From Pocillopora verrucosa (Eukaryota > Cnidaria > Anthozoa > Scleractinia > Pocilloporidae), in NCBI RefSeq assembly GCF_036669915.1, contig NC_089324.1, positions 2,758,244 through 2,822,243 of the forward strand: a stretch of 64,000 nt of DNA. Direction: 5' to 3'. The notes under the pieces are model-generated. The model did not search any database. It saw only the letters and a program-made list of their open reading frames with translations, and was not told the DNA's origin. Numbering within the stretch: position 1 is the first letter of the stretch; each line of letters starts with the position of its first letter. Below, piece by piece: positions 1 through 10,200 of this stretch. The position numbers were made by a program, and so were the translations under genes.

Positions 1-2601
1 TTACTCTGATGGAACAATGTGCACATTAATTCCTGAGAACACAATTGAAACTATGCCTTTGTATGCCATTCTGGGTATTCCTGCCTTAAAGTCTGTCATT
101 GCACCAAGTTGTTTGGCAACTTGTTCAAAGTTCTTTGGCGAAGAGTAGTGAACTTGTACATTTGTGGCAAAAACCTTTTTTTCTACCAATTGATCAGCAG
201 TTACGAGAGGCAGTGAATGTACACGTACTACAAACCTTTGATCATAGCTGTCTTTCAGTAAATAGGAAAGGTCTGTTTTTGAAAATGGGTGCTTTTGGTC
301 ATTTAGCTTGATAAATTTCAAATGCTGATCATAAAATTGTCCACGACTAACACCTACTCGGCCAAATGTCCTTGTCCGTGGAATTTCTGGTCGAATACAT
401 GATCTGTTTTTACGTTGCGAGGCTTCCCTCATCCAATCATCCCAAAATCCAAGAGGCCATTTTGGCTCTAGTTCTATCCAAAGAGATTTTCTCATCATCC
501 AGCCAAGTCCAGGGAAAAAGTCTGTTCTGTAAAGAACATCATTTCTTTTAACCATTCCTTCTTTTCCATTATCATTCCAAGCCGAGACACACCATAAGCT
601 TGGATCCTTGTCCAGCAAGGGTTTTGTTGCTTTAAAGTATTCATAAAAGTCTGGTGCTGTAAGGGTAGAAATAAATAAAATAACAAATTAGCACTTAACT
701 GTGCACTTAACAGAATGCAGTTTGATGGTTTGATGTAAACAAAAACCAAACTTGCCAAAACAGCCAATGAGAACAAAGGAAATATAACAAGGAGCCAATG
801 AAAACTTAAATAACACTGTGTGCTCTAATGGTTTTCCTGACAGCCATCAAAATCCATAAAATCAACTAGAAAACCCCTTTATATGCCTAAGGCATAATAC
901 AAGTCCAGCTTGACCCAAAAATTCCAAGTCCACTTTTTTTTTATATACATAACAAAACATATTATGTCATTGACAGTTGAATCATTTGAATTCACCAATG
1001 AGTGCAAGCCTCAAATTGAACAATAAAAATAAAATAAACTCCATAATTGCCTGCGCCAGGGCACAGGTGCCAACTGAGTTCTTTCAAATTTTTTTATCAA
1101 TTCAACAAAATGCAGAAAAGGTTGCAGTACCATGTTTAATACTCAGAGCAGAGAGAGGCAGCAGCCAAATGATTAGTGCACTGGGCCCTGAGTCAAAATG
1201 TCTGGGTTTGAGATCTGGCCAGCTTATTGTGTTGTGTTCTTGGGCAAAACACTTAACTGTCACAGTGCTTCTCTCAACCCAGGAGTGTAAACGAATACCA
1301 AAGAATTGTCAGGAAAGCCTAATGAAATGAGATGAAATGCAATAGGGGTTGCCTTGCAATGGACTAGCACCCCATTATGGAAAGGGTGGGGGAAGGGGGG
1401 GAAAATTAAAGTGATACTCCATGTTGCTTCATGTTAAAGAAACTGGGAAACTGGGACAAGCTCTGGCTGACTGGGCCACTCAGCTCAAGCCTTACCCTGA
1501 CTCCCTAGAAAAATGAGTAATGAAAGTGGCCAAGTTATGATTGAAGGGTGTAAGTCTCTAGAGAAACGGTGGTGCTGCGTTGGTGGGAGAGTGTAACAGG
1601 TAATGGTAACATAAATTTACCACCTTAAAGAAACTCAAAGCTGACATTTTGAGATCTAGCCCTTTGTCAGAGCACATGATGAAGGGCTAACACTTGAATC
1701 GTCAGCTTTGAAACTATTTATGATGGCCAATTTAAGTTATCAACTCAGTTGATGATACTAAATTACAGAGTTATGATTATATATGAGTTTTTAATTTGAC
1801 TGGAAGAGAGAGTGGCACAGACCTCTCTCCTGCTCTTATAGAGGACTGTAAAAACTTACCAATATCAAGGTCGTCTTCAACAATCAAGACTGTGTCATAG
1901 CCCATGTTATCAAATACTTGTCCCAAAGCCCACTTATAATGACGGCTTATTTTAAAGTAACCCATCATTCCACGCATGTCGGCCGGGACATCTCTTACAT
2001 CTGACAGGTCTGGTTGTTGAATGAATGAGACCTGATTTCCGTATGATCTAATGACATTTGCTGTCGCAGCATCCCCACAATCTTGGCTTACAACAATGGG
2101 GAATTCTTTAACAGAAGGGCGATACTTTATTAAAAGATCTAGACAACGCTTCACTGTTGGTCTGTTGCACGCCATAACTAGCACTGCAGCCACAAATTCC
2201 TCAGCCGCTGTTGTAACTGGCAAAAGTAACTTTGACTTCAACAATGTTGCAGTTTTCTGTGGCCCTGCTTTCAACTGAACTTCAGCTGGTGTTTCCACTT
2301 GGAAGCCTGCATGAACCTCATTGTTGTTTTGTTCACGTATCTCAAGTCCAACATTATCGGATTTCACGGGTTTACTCTGCAATCTCTGAACAGCTTCAGC
2401 TAAATCTTTTAATTTGGAGTCCGACTCCTTGAAATTTTCGAGATAGCTATCCGATATTTCCTTCAATCTGGCAGCTTTCTCTAGCTCAGCAATCGAAGTC
2501 TTGTTGATGAAGCGATAGAGAAGCACGCAGTTTCCTAGCACAAATACACAAGCGGCAAGTATAATCCACCAGCCTTGTTTTGTTATAAATACCACTTTCA
2601 T
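1..2601 (-). CDS. MGAT1: Alpha-1,3-mannosyl-glycoprotein 2-beta-N-acetylglucosaminyltransferase (GnT-I)
   Basis: Two coding exons, 2601-1860 and 656-1 on the minus strand, join in phase (donor GTAAGT at 1859, acceptor CAG ending at 657) to give 465 residues; the TAA stop is the first three bases of the window. The product is a type II Golgi membrane enzyme that adds GlcNAc to the Man5 core and starts hybrid and complex N-glycan synthesis. Visible: short cytosolic start, hydrophobic anchor at about residues 11-30, a charged, coiled-coil-like stem to about residue 125, then the GT13 catalytic domain beginning near EEFVAAVLVMACNRPT. The metal/UDP-binding EDD triplet lies at residues 242-244, and the stretches DPSLWCVSAWNDNGKE, FFPGLGWM and FWDDWMR are typical of GnT-I. 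Length is close to the vertebrate enzyme. The 1.2-kb intron carries a SINE and a dimeric MITE. It is divergent from the dehydrogenase gene at 2826. Confidence 0.95.
1157..1505 (+). mobile_element. tRNA-derived SINE
   Basis: In the MGAT1 intron. A tRNA-like head (GATTAGTGCACTGG as box A, GGTTTGAGATC as box B) is followed by TGTGTTCTTGGGCAAAACAC and a central domain with TTGCAATGGACTAGCACCCC and CTTCATGTTAAAGAAACTGG. Confidence 0.65.
1555..1765. repeat. Dimeric-family ('GTCAGC') repeat
   Basis: Contains GAAACGGTGGTGCTGCGTTG, two oppositely oriented copies of the AGGGCTAACACTTGAATCGT-type hairpin around 1640-1710, and the end CAACTCAGTTGATGATACTA. Confidence 0.7.
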
Positions 2602-2825
2602 TGTAGCAAAGAGTCAGTGATTAAATAAGGAAAATGTGTCAAATTAATTAATTAAAACGCATTATTTTGGAGGGTAACTCTTCGAGACAAGATTGTCTTA
2701 GGTCACTGACACGTAGCAACAACATATAGCGTGCGAAGCAAAGTCGATACATTATCGGAAGGTTTCGGAAATACTCGTGAATTCCGAATATGGTCTTTGC
2801 TAGCAAGCATCAGGCGTTCGAAAAA
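2602..2825. promoter_or_regulatory. Putative bidirectional promoter, MGAT1 / 11-beta-HSD1-like
   Basis: Only 224 bp separate the MGAT1 start codon (minus strand, 2601) from the preferred start of the plus-strand dehydrogenase (2826). Head-to-head spacing this short usually means a shared promoter; that is an inference from geometry. No clear TATA box was seen in the interval. An upstream in-frame ATG at 2790 lies inside it. Confidence 0.5.
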
Positions 2826-4274
2826 ATGGCGGTCTTGAAAGTTGCGGCGTTTCTAGGGATAGTCACAGCTCTTGTAGCGGTTTTGATTGCCTGGTACACG
2901 AGTGAGAATTTTGATCCTGAAACTCTGCGAGGCAAAAAGGTCGTGATTTGTGGAGCTTCGACTGGGATTGGAGAAGAACTCGCTTATCAATATGCCAAAC
3001 TTGGAGCTCAACTTTTACTTGTTGCCAGGCGTGAAGAGGAACTTAAAAAAGTTGTTGCACGTTGTGGAGATTTAGGAGCACAGACGGCAAACTACGTTGT
3101 TGCTGATCTGTCTTCTTTGGAGGCTGCCAAGCATTTGGCTGAAGTAAGAAGCAATCAATTAAATCTGCTTGCTTTGCCAAATTAGCGAGATCGAACATTT
3201 GAATCAAGCCACCCCACCCCCACCCCCCTTTGAATGATACCAAATAGTGCATTTTCCTTTTTTCAGTCCCTAATCATAATCCCGAATATAGGGCCATTTG
3301 TTGAATCACAATACATCCCTTTGTGTTCTGCCTTATTATTCTGTGGTTGCTCCTTTATGGGTATGCCTACAGGTCCAAGTATGCAAGGTGGCAGGTCCTA
3401 GAGACACATTAGAGGGACAGGTTGCAGTGACAATTTCTCTCATTTTATATAAAAATCATTGCGTGAATCCCTGTCTTTTTACTTGACTTTTTCCCTTGAA
3501 AGTAACCACACAAATTCATAATTTGAATTTCTATGTGTGTATAATCACACTGAGAATTTAAGTCACAGAACTTGTTTTGAAATCATGAAACGTTTTACTC
3601 CTTGGTCTTGTTGCCCGACTTTAATCTGTCATTATAAACCCTTGTAAGATACTAGGAAATGAACTAATTGTTGTCTTTGATAGGAAACTAACAAGCTATT
3701 TGATGGACCTGATGTATTGATTCTCAACCATTTAAAGCCATTTTACGAATTATGGAACAAGAACAGTAACCTCGAAAAAGTTCCACAGTACTTTGCTGTC
3801 AATACCATAAGTTATATCAATATTGCTACCTTACTGCTCCCTGGCCTTCGGAAGACCAATGGAAGCATACTTGTTGTGTCATCATTTGCTGGGGTTGTTC
3901 CTGTGCCAAGAGTTTCAACTTATTGTGGAAACAAGCACGCACTGCATGGATTTTTTGACAGCTTGCGTCAAGATTTAGCTCTGCAAGGCCAGCGTGGAAT
4001 TTCTGTCACATTGTGTGTTTTAGGGTTGATCGAGACAAAAAATGCTCGCACTATGACCAAAGGCCTTCCTGTGGACAAAGGTATAAAGGGAGAACCTGTG
4101 GATGAATGTGCTCTTTCCATGATCAAAGGAGCTGCTTTAAGAAAACGGCAAATATATTTCCCATGGTATTTAAGTTTTGTTGAAACAGTACATTTCTTTT
4201 TCCCAAGTTTTGTTGAGAGTGTAATTCAAGTTGCTACCAATGAAAAACCAATGGTGGATATTTGGGAATGGTGA
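2826..4274 (+). CDS. 11-beta-hydroxysteroid dehydrogenase 1-like short-chain dehydrogenase
   Basis: Exons 2826-3143 and 3684-4274 (GTAAGA donor, TAG acceptor, phase 0) encode 302 residues. An upstream in-frame ATG at 2790 would add 12 residues; I prefer 2826 because the product then begins directly with the membrane anchor, as in the HSD11B1 family. Residues 5-23 are a hydrophobic N-terminal anchor, so the catalytic domain probably lies in the ER lumen. The classical SDR features are present: the cofactor motif as CGASTGIG (Thr of TGxxxGIG replaced by Cys, glycines kept), NH at 121-122, catalytic Ser in VVSSFAG (172-173) and YxxxK at Tyr186/Lys190 (YCGNK). LCVLGLIET and ECALSMIKGAALR are shared with HSD11B1 relatives. 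The reaction is likely NADP(H)-dependent ketone/alcohol interconversion, but the substrate cannot be read from sequence and a steroid is not assured in a cnidarian. Confidence 0.88.
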
Positions 4275-4315
4275 GATTTTATTGCCGTAGGCTCAATGTT
4301 GTAGAGCAGAGCCAA

Positions 4316-4321
4316 AATAAA
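4316..4321 (+). promoter_or_regulatory. Polyadenylation signal AATAAA of the HSD-like gene
   Basis: A canonical AATAAA lies about 42 bp after the stop codon of the dehydrogenase. Confidence 0.6.
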
Positions 4322-5514
4322 TAGAGCTCTTCTTGACATTGTATTCTTTATTTATGGTGATTTCTTGTAATTGAGATAGAGGCTTGTGAAAACACATTTT
4401 CATTATTTTCTTTGTGTGTGTGTGCTGTGTAGATATGACCATGAATAACTGACATTTAATATATTGAAAGGTTCTGCTAGGGCCCAGAATAAAACCTGGA
4501 GTGACTTTTGATGCAAAATAAAGTTATCTCTGTGTTTCACCAGAGAAAAAACAAAGAGGTCAGTTGAGATAAACAGGTCAGTTTGGAAGGTGGTTAGCTT
4601 TTTTTCAGAGGTCACTCAATGCTTCAAGAGAGTAGTTAGTGTATCATTGTTGCCCTACCAATTTTGTAATCCCTTATATAAATGTAAATTATGCACAAAC
4701 ATTTGAATTAAAAAGATGAAGTGAATTGTTTGGTGAACAAAATTACATCGACTTTTCTTTATTTTCCTCAAATACAGTTGAGGTACTTGTTCTCATGAGA
4801 TAAGCTGTCTGTTGTGTTGCATACAAGTTGTGCTTGTTGTGTTAGAGTCCTGATAGTTGTGGCTTTGTACAATGTCAGGTGGAAGGAAGACTTGTCAATA
4901 ATTTGTAGTCTTCAGTGAGTTGTGGTCACATCTTACCAGGCTAGCCAATTTTCACTTCTAGGACTAAAGAGTTAACTAATTACTCACTATATAGAGGTAA
5001 AGTGTTAACAATAGATGCTGCACCATTTATTGGAACGAGATTTATCCAGTTATTAGCATTTAAACCCACCCTTTCCACTACCAGGGCCAAGATAATTTCT
5101 AGCAACTAGAAACTTTGGTTACATATTCAGGGCTCTCAATAGAACTCAGTGCATGTTAGAGTTTAGAAGGCCATCCTTCAGTATGGAGAAAGTGCCTACT
5201 ACAACCACCTGCTTCAGCTTCTAAAAATATGCACAAGGAATACTTTACCACTTTTGTATTAGTATTTTTAACCTTTTGCCTTCAAAGATTGATAAGTAAT
5301 TCTCCCTTCTTGCTTCTAAAAAGTTCCTCATAAAGTGGTAAGGAGAATTTTGTTTCATCAAGATAATTCATTAAATGATAGAGTTTATCTATTCTCTACC
5401 TCCAATGCTGGATGGAGTTATGGAATTGTGAGAAAATACTGGCACATGTCAATCACCTTTGGGTTCACAAGGTGAACACTGTTATTTTTCACAGTGGACC
5501 ATTTTGATAAGATA
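4322..5514. other. Intergenic, between convergent HSD-like and ENPP genes
   Basis: AT-rich spacer holding the 3' UTRs of two convergent genes. No open frame with recognisable homology, no RNA gene and no clear inverted repeat were found. Confidence 0.6.
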
Positions 5515-6969
5515 TTAAATCATATTTTCATCATCTTCATCTCCAAACAGTAACGGCTGGTTACCTTCACCAGGTCTATGACCTCTAGCCATTTGTCGGC
5601 GATCCCTTCTTATCATTAAAACAGCATACATGCAGACTGTCAAAGCAATAGCTGTACCTATAACTATGGCAATAACTTCTCCAGTTGTTAACCAGTGGTC
5701 ATTTGAGTGTGAAGGATTTGGCGCAACTTTCAGCAAGTGTGTAATGCGACTGAGTGAGCCATTGTTTGGCAAAGGATCTATACCTAGTAAATGGCAAATC
5801 AATGGATAGATGTCAACCATCTCGATAGGACCACTTTTATAATCTTGCTTGAAAGCTGGGCCTTGTGCCAAGAAGAAAGGGTGCATGGTTGGTAAGGATG
5901 GGTGCCAGCCATGAGTTCCTTTTGTGACTACCTTGCGGGAATGGTTGAAGGGTCCCACTGTTGCCAACCAACCTTCTTCCAAGATGACATTAATTTCAGC
6001 TACAAACCTACTGTGTTTGAAATGAAGTTCTTCCGGAAGTTCCTCTTTTCTGTATACATTAAAGTGCGATTTCTGTTTCTCTGCCTTCTTTAAACTATCA
6101 TACGCTCCTGTTACATTGGTGGTATTGAATGAAAGGTAAGCCCAACCTGGAATCCATAAGGAATAATCTGTAGGTAAAAATTCATGCAAGTCCAAGACTG
6201 TGCTTGAATTGTACATAGCAGTGCCGTGATCAGCTGTTATTATCAAATTAACTGCATCCGTTAAATTTGCTTTGTGTAATTCTTGCAAGAGATAACCCGT
6301 AATTTCGTCGTCTCTTCCAATCTCTTCTGTAACATTTACCGAGTCAGGGCCACAGCAGTGGCCAGCTTCGTCCGGTTCCTCAAAGTATAAAGTGATAAAG
6401 GACGGTGGGTCTGGATCTTTCAACCATTTTAAAACCAAATCAACACGCCACTTCCAAGGAGAAATCGTTTCGTTTTCACGAGGGGCAAAAGGTCTTCCAA
6501 ATCCAAATTCACTCGTGGTAAAAGACGGTTTTTGGCCTTTGTATTCCACATCATAGCCTGGCCAAAAACACATACCACTTCTATGTCCTTGTTTTTCGCT
6601 TGTCACCCAAAGAGGTTCGGCAAATTTGTCCCACCATTCGGAACTGTTCGTGTTCATGTTAAAAGATTTGTTTGCAATCGCGTCGTAAAACGAGTTCGAT
6701 ATTATTCCGTGGCTTTCAGGGTAAAGCCCTGTGACGATAGTGTAGTGATTGGGAAAAGTTACCGTTGGAAACACGTTCCTAACATATTCAGCCCGCACCC
6801 CTCGTTTCATGATAGAGGAGAAGTTCTTCGTGGCAGTTCGATTCATGTCTAGGTAATCCCACCGAAACCCATCAAAGGAGACCAAAATAACAGTTTCCTT
6901 TCGCATAGAATAACCGCAATTGAACGAATAAAAGTACGAAACGAAAAAGAAAATTTTCAAATTTACCAT
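5515..6969 (-). CDS. Ectonucleotide pyrophosphatase/phosphodiesterase, ENPP4/ENPP5 type
   Basis: A single uninterrupted exon encodes 484 residues from the ATG at 6969. The frame stays open upstream to an ATG at 7140, but 6969 places a signal-peptide-like hydrophobic stretch (residues 5-19) at the N-terminus. The alkaline-phosphatase-fold catalytic set is complete: Asp33 in LVSFDGF, nucleophile Thr71 in FPTVTFPNHY, Asp200 and His204 in EEPDEAGH, Asp247/His248 in TADHG, and His353 in GTHGWHP. A transmembrane helix (about 431-453) precedes a short cytosolic tail with QPLLF followed by an acidic cluster, a possible dileucine sorting signal. The family hydrolyses phosphodiester or pyrophosphate bonds of extracellular nucleotides. 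The single-domain type I layout, without somatomedin-B or nuclease-like domains, is that of ENPP4/5, and which one cannot be decided here. An intronless CDS is odd in this intron-rich window. It is divergent from NOP58. Confidence 0.93.
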   Translation of the reverse strand: MVNLKIFFFVSYFYSFNCGYSMRKETVILVSFDGFRWDYLDMNRTATKNFSSIMKRGVRAEYVRNVFPTVTFPNHYTIVTGLYPESHGIISNSFYDAIANKSFNMNTNSSEWWDKFAEPLWVTSEKQGHRSGMCFWPGYDVEYKGQKPSFTTSEFGFGRPFAPRENETISPWKWRVDLVLKWLKDPDPPSFITLYFEEPDEAGHCCGPDSVNVTEEIGRDDEITGYLLQELHKANLTDAVNLIITADHGTAMYNSSTVLDLHEFLPTDYSLWIPGWAYLSFNTTNVTGAYDSLKKAEKQKSHFNVYRKEELPEELHFKHSRFVAEINVILEEGWLATVGPFNHSRKVVTKGTHGWHPSLPTMHPFFLAQGPAFKQDYKSGPIEMVDIYPLICHLLGIDPLPNNGSLSRITHLLKVAPNPSHSNDHWLTTGEVIAIVIGTAIALTVCMYAVLMIRRDRRQMARGHRPGEGNQPLLFGDEDDENMI

Positions 6970-7208
6970 TTTGGTTAAAATATAACAAGGAGAGAAGCGA
7001 AAAATAATTAAAAAGAGCAAATATAGTCCACCTGTCAAGGGTGTTCCTAACGGGCAATTAGTGAGTATATAATCATTGGCTGCATGATCACGTGACAAAT
7101 TTGGGAATCTGGGGACGAGCCGATCCGAAGTTCTTTCCACGTGCAGATTGTGTTCTTGTATTTTTATGTTTGTAGCCGTGTTAGGAAAATAATCTTACTA
7201 TTTTAACC
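6970..7208. promoter_or_regulatory. Putative bidirectional promoter, ENPP / NOP58
   Basis: The start codons of ENPP (6969, minus) and NOP58 (7209, plus) are 239 bp apart. No TATA box is evident. CACGTG occurs at 7138-7143 and TCACGTGA near 7089-7096, E-box palindromes that would suit a ribosome-biogenesis promoter; the link to a particular factor is inference. Confidence 0.5.
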
Positions 7209-10200
7209 ATGTTAGTACTTTTCGAAACGCCAGCAGGCTATGCGATCTTTAAGGTAAGTGTCTTCCCTCTAAGTAGCGAAATGATTTTCTTTTTTACAGC
7301 GAAATCTGGCTCGCTTTGCAGCCGAAAACCTTTGAGTTCTTCATTCCAAACTTAAACCAAGTTTGGCTCGAATCGTGCTGAAATCTTGAACTTTGCTTCT
7401 TCAGCTCCTCGATGAGAAGAAATTACACAAAATCGATAACCTGTACAAGGATTTTGAAACACCAGATGCCGCTAGCAAAGTGTAAGTACCGTCTTTATAT
7501 CTAATGATCTACGTATCTCTTTCAATCGATCTACGTACTAAGTTTAGTTGCAATTTTAAACCTTCTGATATAAGTTGATTTGTATTTCAGGGTTAAATTG
7601 AAGCATTTTGAAAAGTTCAATGACACAACGGAAGCCTTGGCAGGTTAGCAGACTACGTAAAAAATATAATGTTTGCAATAGCATTATTTTATTTTGACTG
7701 CTCAATTAACCCCAACTCCTAGAAGTGATGAACATGTAACTTCTCCCTATAATATTCATACATTATCCAACAAACAGGTCTTGAGAATATTCAGACTTAT
7801 AGAGTAGTAGTTGTTATCTTGATCTAACACTAAATCCATGCAACTAATTTACTAGGAAATGAGTAGCAGCAAGAGGGGAGAAATAACAATCAGATCTTTG
7901 GAGTTAAAGGGTTAATTGCCATTTATAATTATGGTAATTGGGGTTGTCAGTAAATTAAATTCAGGCTGTTATACGGTGAGCTTGTCGAGCAAGCCAGCTA
8001 ATCTTGAGGGTATAGCAAATCCTGATGCAATGTATTTTATCAGTGTGTACAGGATACTAATTCAATCATTTACAAACTTAACTCTTTATGTAGAATGGCA
8101 AAACTTTACTATGTATTTGTCTGTATAACTGTGTTTCAAGGGGTATGGCTAAATTTTTTCCAAGGGGGTCTAGGCCAGTATTAAGAATACATAACAGATC
8201 ATAATGCTGACATCTGAATTTTGTTTTACTCATTGACATTTTTTTTTTTTTGGATAAGCAGTGAACCTTGTGGTATGGCTAAGGCCTGCCAAAGGCTAGC
8301 TGCTAAACCACTGAACATGGGTTAATAACTGGGCAACTTTCAATCAAACTTTAGGTACCAAAAGTTTTTACTTCTTACCATGGTAACTAAAATGGTTGTA
8401 GCTTGGAGCTGTGGTACCAAACCAAAGATTATGATATAATGACCAATGGAATGGTTGATCAGGAGTCTGATGCGTTGACCATGGGGTTACTGTGTCTTCA
8501 AACCTTAACCCTTTACGCCCTTATATCAGTATGCATATTCTCCATACTGTTCTCTAAACATTTCTTTAGATGCCAACATGGAGAATTTGGCTTATAATCA
8601 CAAGCTTCTTTCATCTGTGATCAGCTCCTTTATTCTCCTGACCTTAATTTTTGATTCAGGGATGATATAGTAAGGAGAAATTAGATGCCAGTCACTCTTA
8701 GGGGTAAAAGAGTTAAAACTTAACATTGATTTACTTTTTTTTTCCATTTATGTTTTTAGCTGCAACTGCTGCAGTAGAGGGGAAGATGAGCAAGAGTCTT
8801 AAAAAAGTTTTAAAGAAAATTGTTGCCAAAGACATTCACCAAGAACTGGCTGTGGCTGATGCTAAGCTGGGAGGTGTCATCAAGGTGAGAAACCTTTTTT
8901 AATGATGTACAATTTTTTCTCTCTAGTTTTGAGTGATGTTTTAAAAAAAAAATGGTGGTATCCCTGTAATTCTTGTAACGTAACAAAAGTAGGTGCAGTG
9001 GTCATTTTTTTTTAATAGCGCAAGTCTTCAAGTTTATCTTCCTGCTCAGTATATTTTTGTACTGGCCAGATTTTCAGAATCCCTTCAATTCCAGGGATTT
9101 ATAAGTTTCCTCTTTTCTGAGCATCAGGTCATCTCTAGTTCATGCAGAATTAGCCCTTCAAACCCTAAGAGTGACCAGCATCTTATTTCTCCTTACAATA
9201 TCACTACTGAATCACACATTAAAGTCATGGGAATAAGGGAAATGATCAATAACTAAAGAAACTCTTGATTGTTAGACGAATTCTCCTTGTCAGCAACTTA
9301 GTAAATGTACAGAGAACAGTAGGGAGAATATGAATACTGATGTTAGGGTGTAAAAGGTTAAGAGTTACTTATTAGTAAGAATTTTTTCCATGTCTTTTTG
9401 TTCTTTAGGAGAAGCTTAGCTTGAATTGTGTCTCCAGCTCAGCAGTTCAAGAGCTGATGCGAGGAATCAGGCTACAGCTTGAAAGTCTTATCACAGGTAT
9501 TCAACAAATACACACCATTTCTTCAACAGCTGCATACTTACCCATAAAATTTGCAAACATTAATGTATTCAAACCAATACATTAATATTGTACTTGTAAA
9601 GTACTCTTTGAGATCTGCTCATAATGACAACCTTGGTGAACCATTTGCAAAGAAGCATTTGCTTGAAAATATATTGATATTTTGAGGAGAAATTCCAAGT
9701 TGGTCATTCCAGAGAGTGAAAGGGTTAATTCCTTAAATTTCCTTTTCAACATTTTAGGTCTTCCTAATAAAGAAATGAGTGCTATGGCCTTGGGATTAGC
9801 ACACAGGTTTGGTTTTTTTTAATTGAATTCTCCATTTTAATATCCATGTCTGCTTTTTTTATTGAAAAACCAGTTGTCCTTTTTTTTTTTCGTTTACTCT
9901 TCTTAACAAAGTTCTGTTATCTGATATAGCTTGTCTCGTTATAAGCTGAAGTTCAGTCCAGACAAAATTGACACCATGATTGTCCAGGCAATATCTTTAC
10001 TGGATGACCTTGACAAGGAACTGAACAACTATGTGATGCGTTGCCGTGAGTGGTATGGCTGGCATTTTCCTGAACTGGGCAAGATTGTCACAGACAACCT
10101 GGCCTATGCAAAAACTGTCAAGACTATGGGTAAGGGTTATTATGACATAATGTTGTTTTTTACTGCATTGGAACAAGGACTTTGGTTTTTTTTTCTTTCA

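Larger units (their letters stand above)
656..1860 (-). other. MGAT1 intron 1
   Basis: The intron proper is 657-1859. It separates the codon for Ala in the DLDIAPDF stretch and has a GTAAGT donor and a pyrimidine-rich CAG acceptor. It contains a tRNA-type SINE near 1157-1505 and a dimeric repeat at 1555-1765, both listed separately. Nothing else coding was seen in it. Confidence 0.85.

Noticed and set aside
2790-2825. Upstream ATG of the HSD-like gene as the true start
   Set aside because: It would place 12 charged residues before the membrane anchor, unlike the family; the ATG at 2826 fits better, though the longer form cannot be excluded.
6970-7140. Longer ENPP start at 7140
   Set aside because: Adds 57 residues before the signal peptide and covers most of the NOP58 promoter interval.
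8993-9256. 88-codon plus-strand frame
   Set aside because: Its 3' half is a type-B MITE; no coding evidence.
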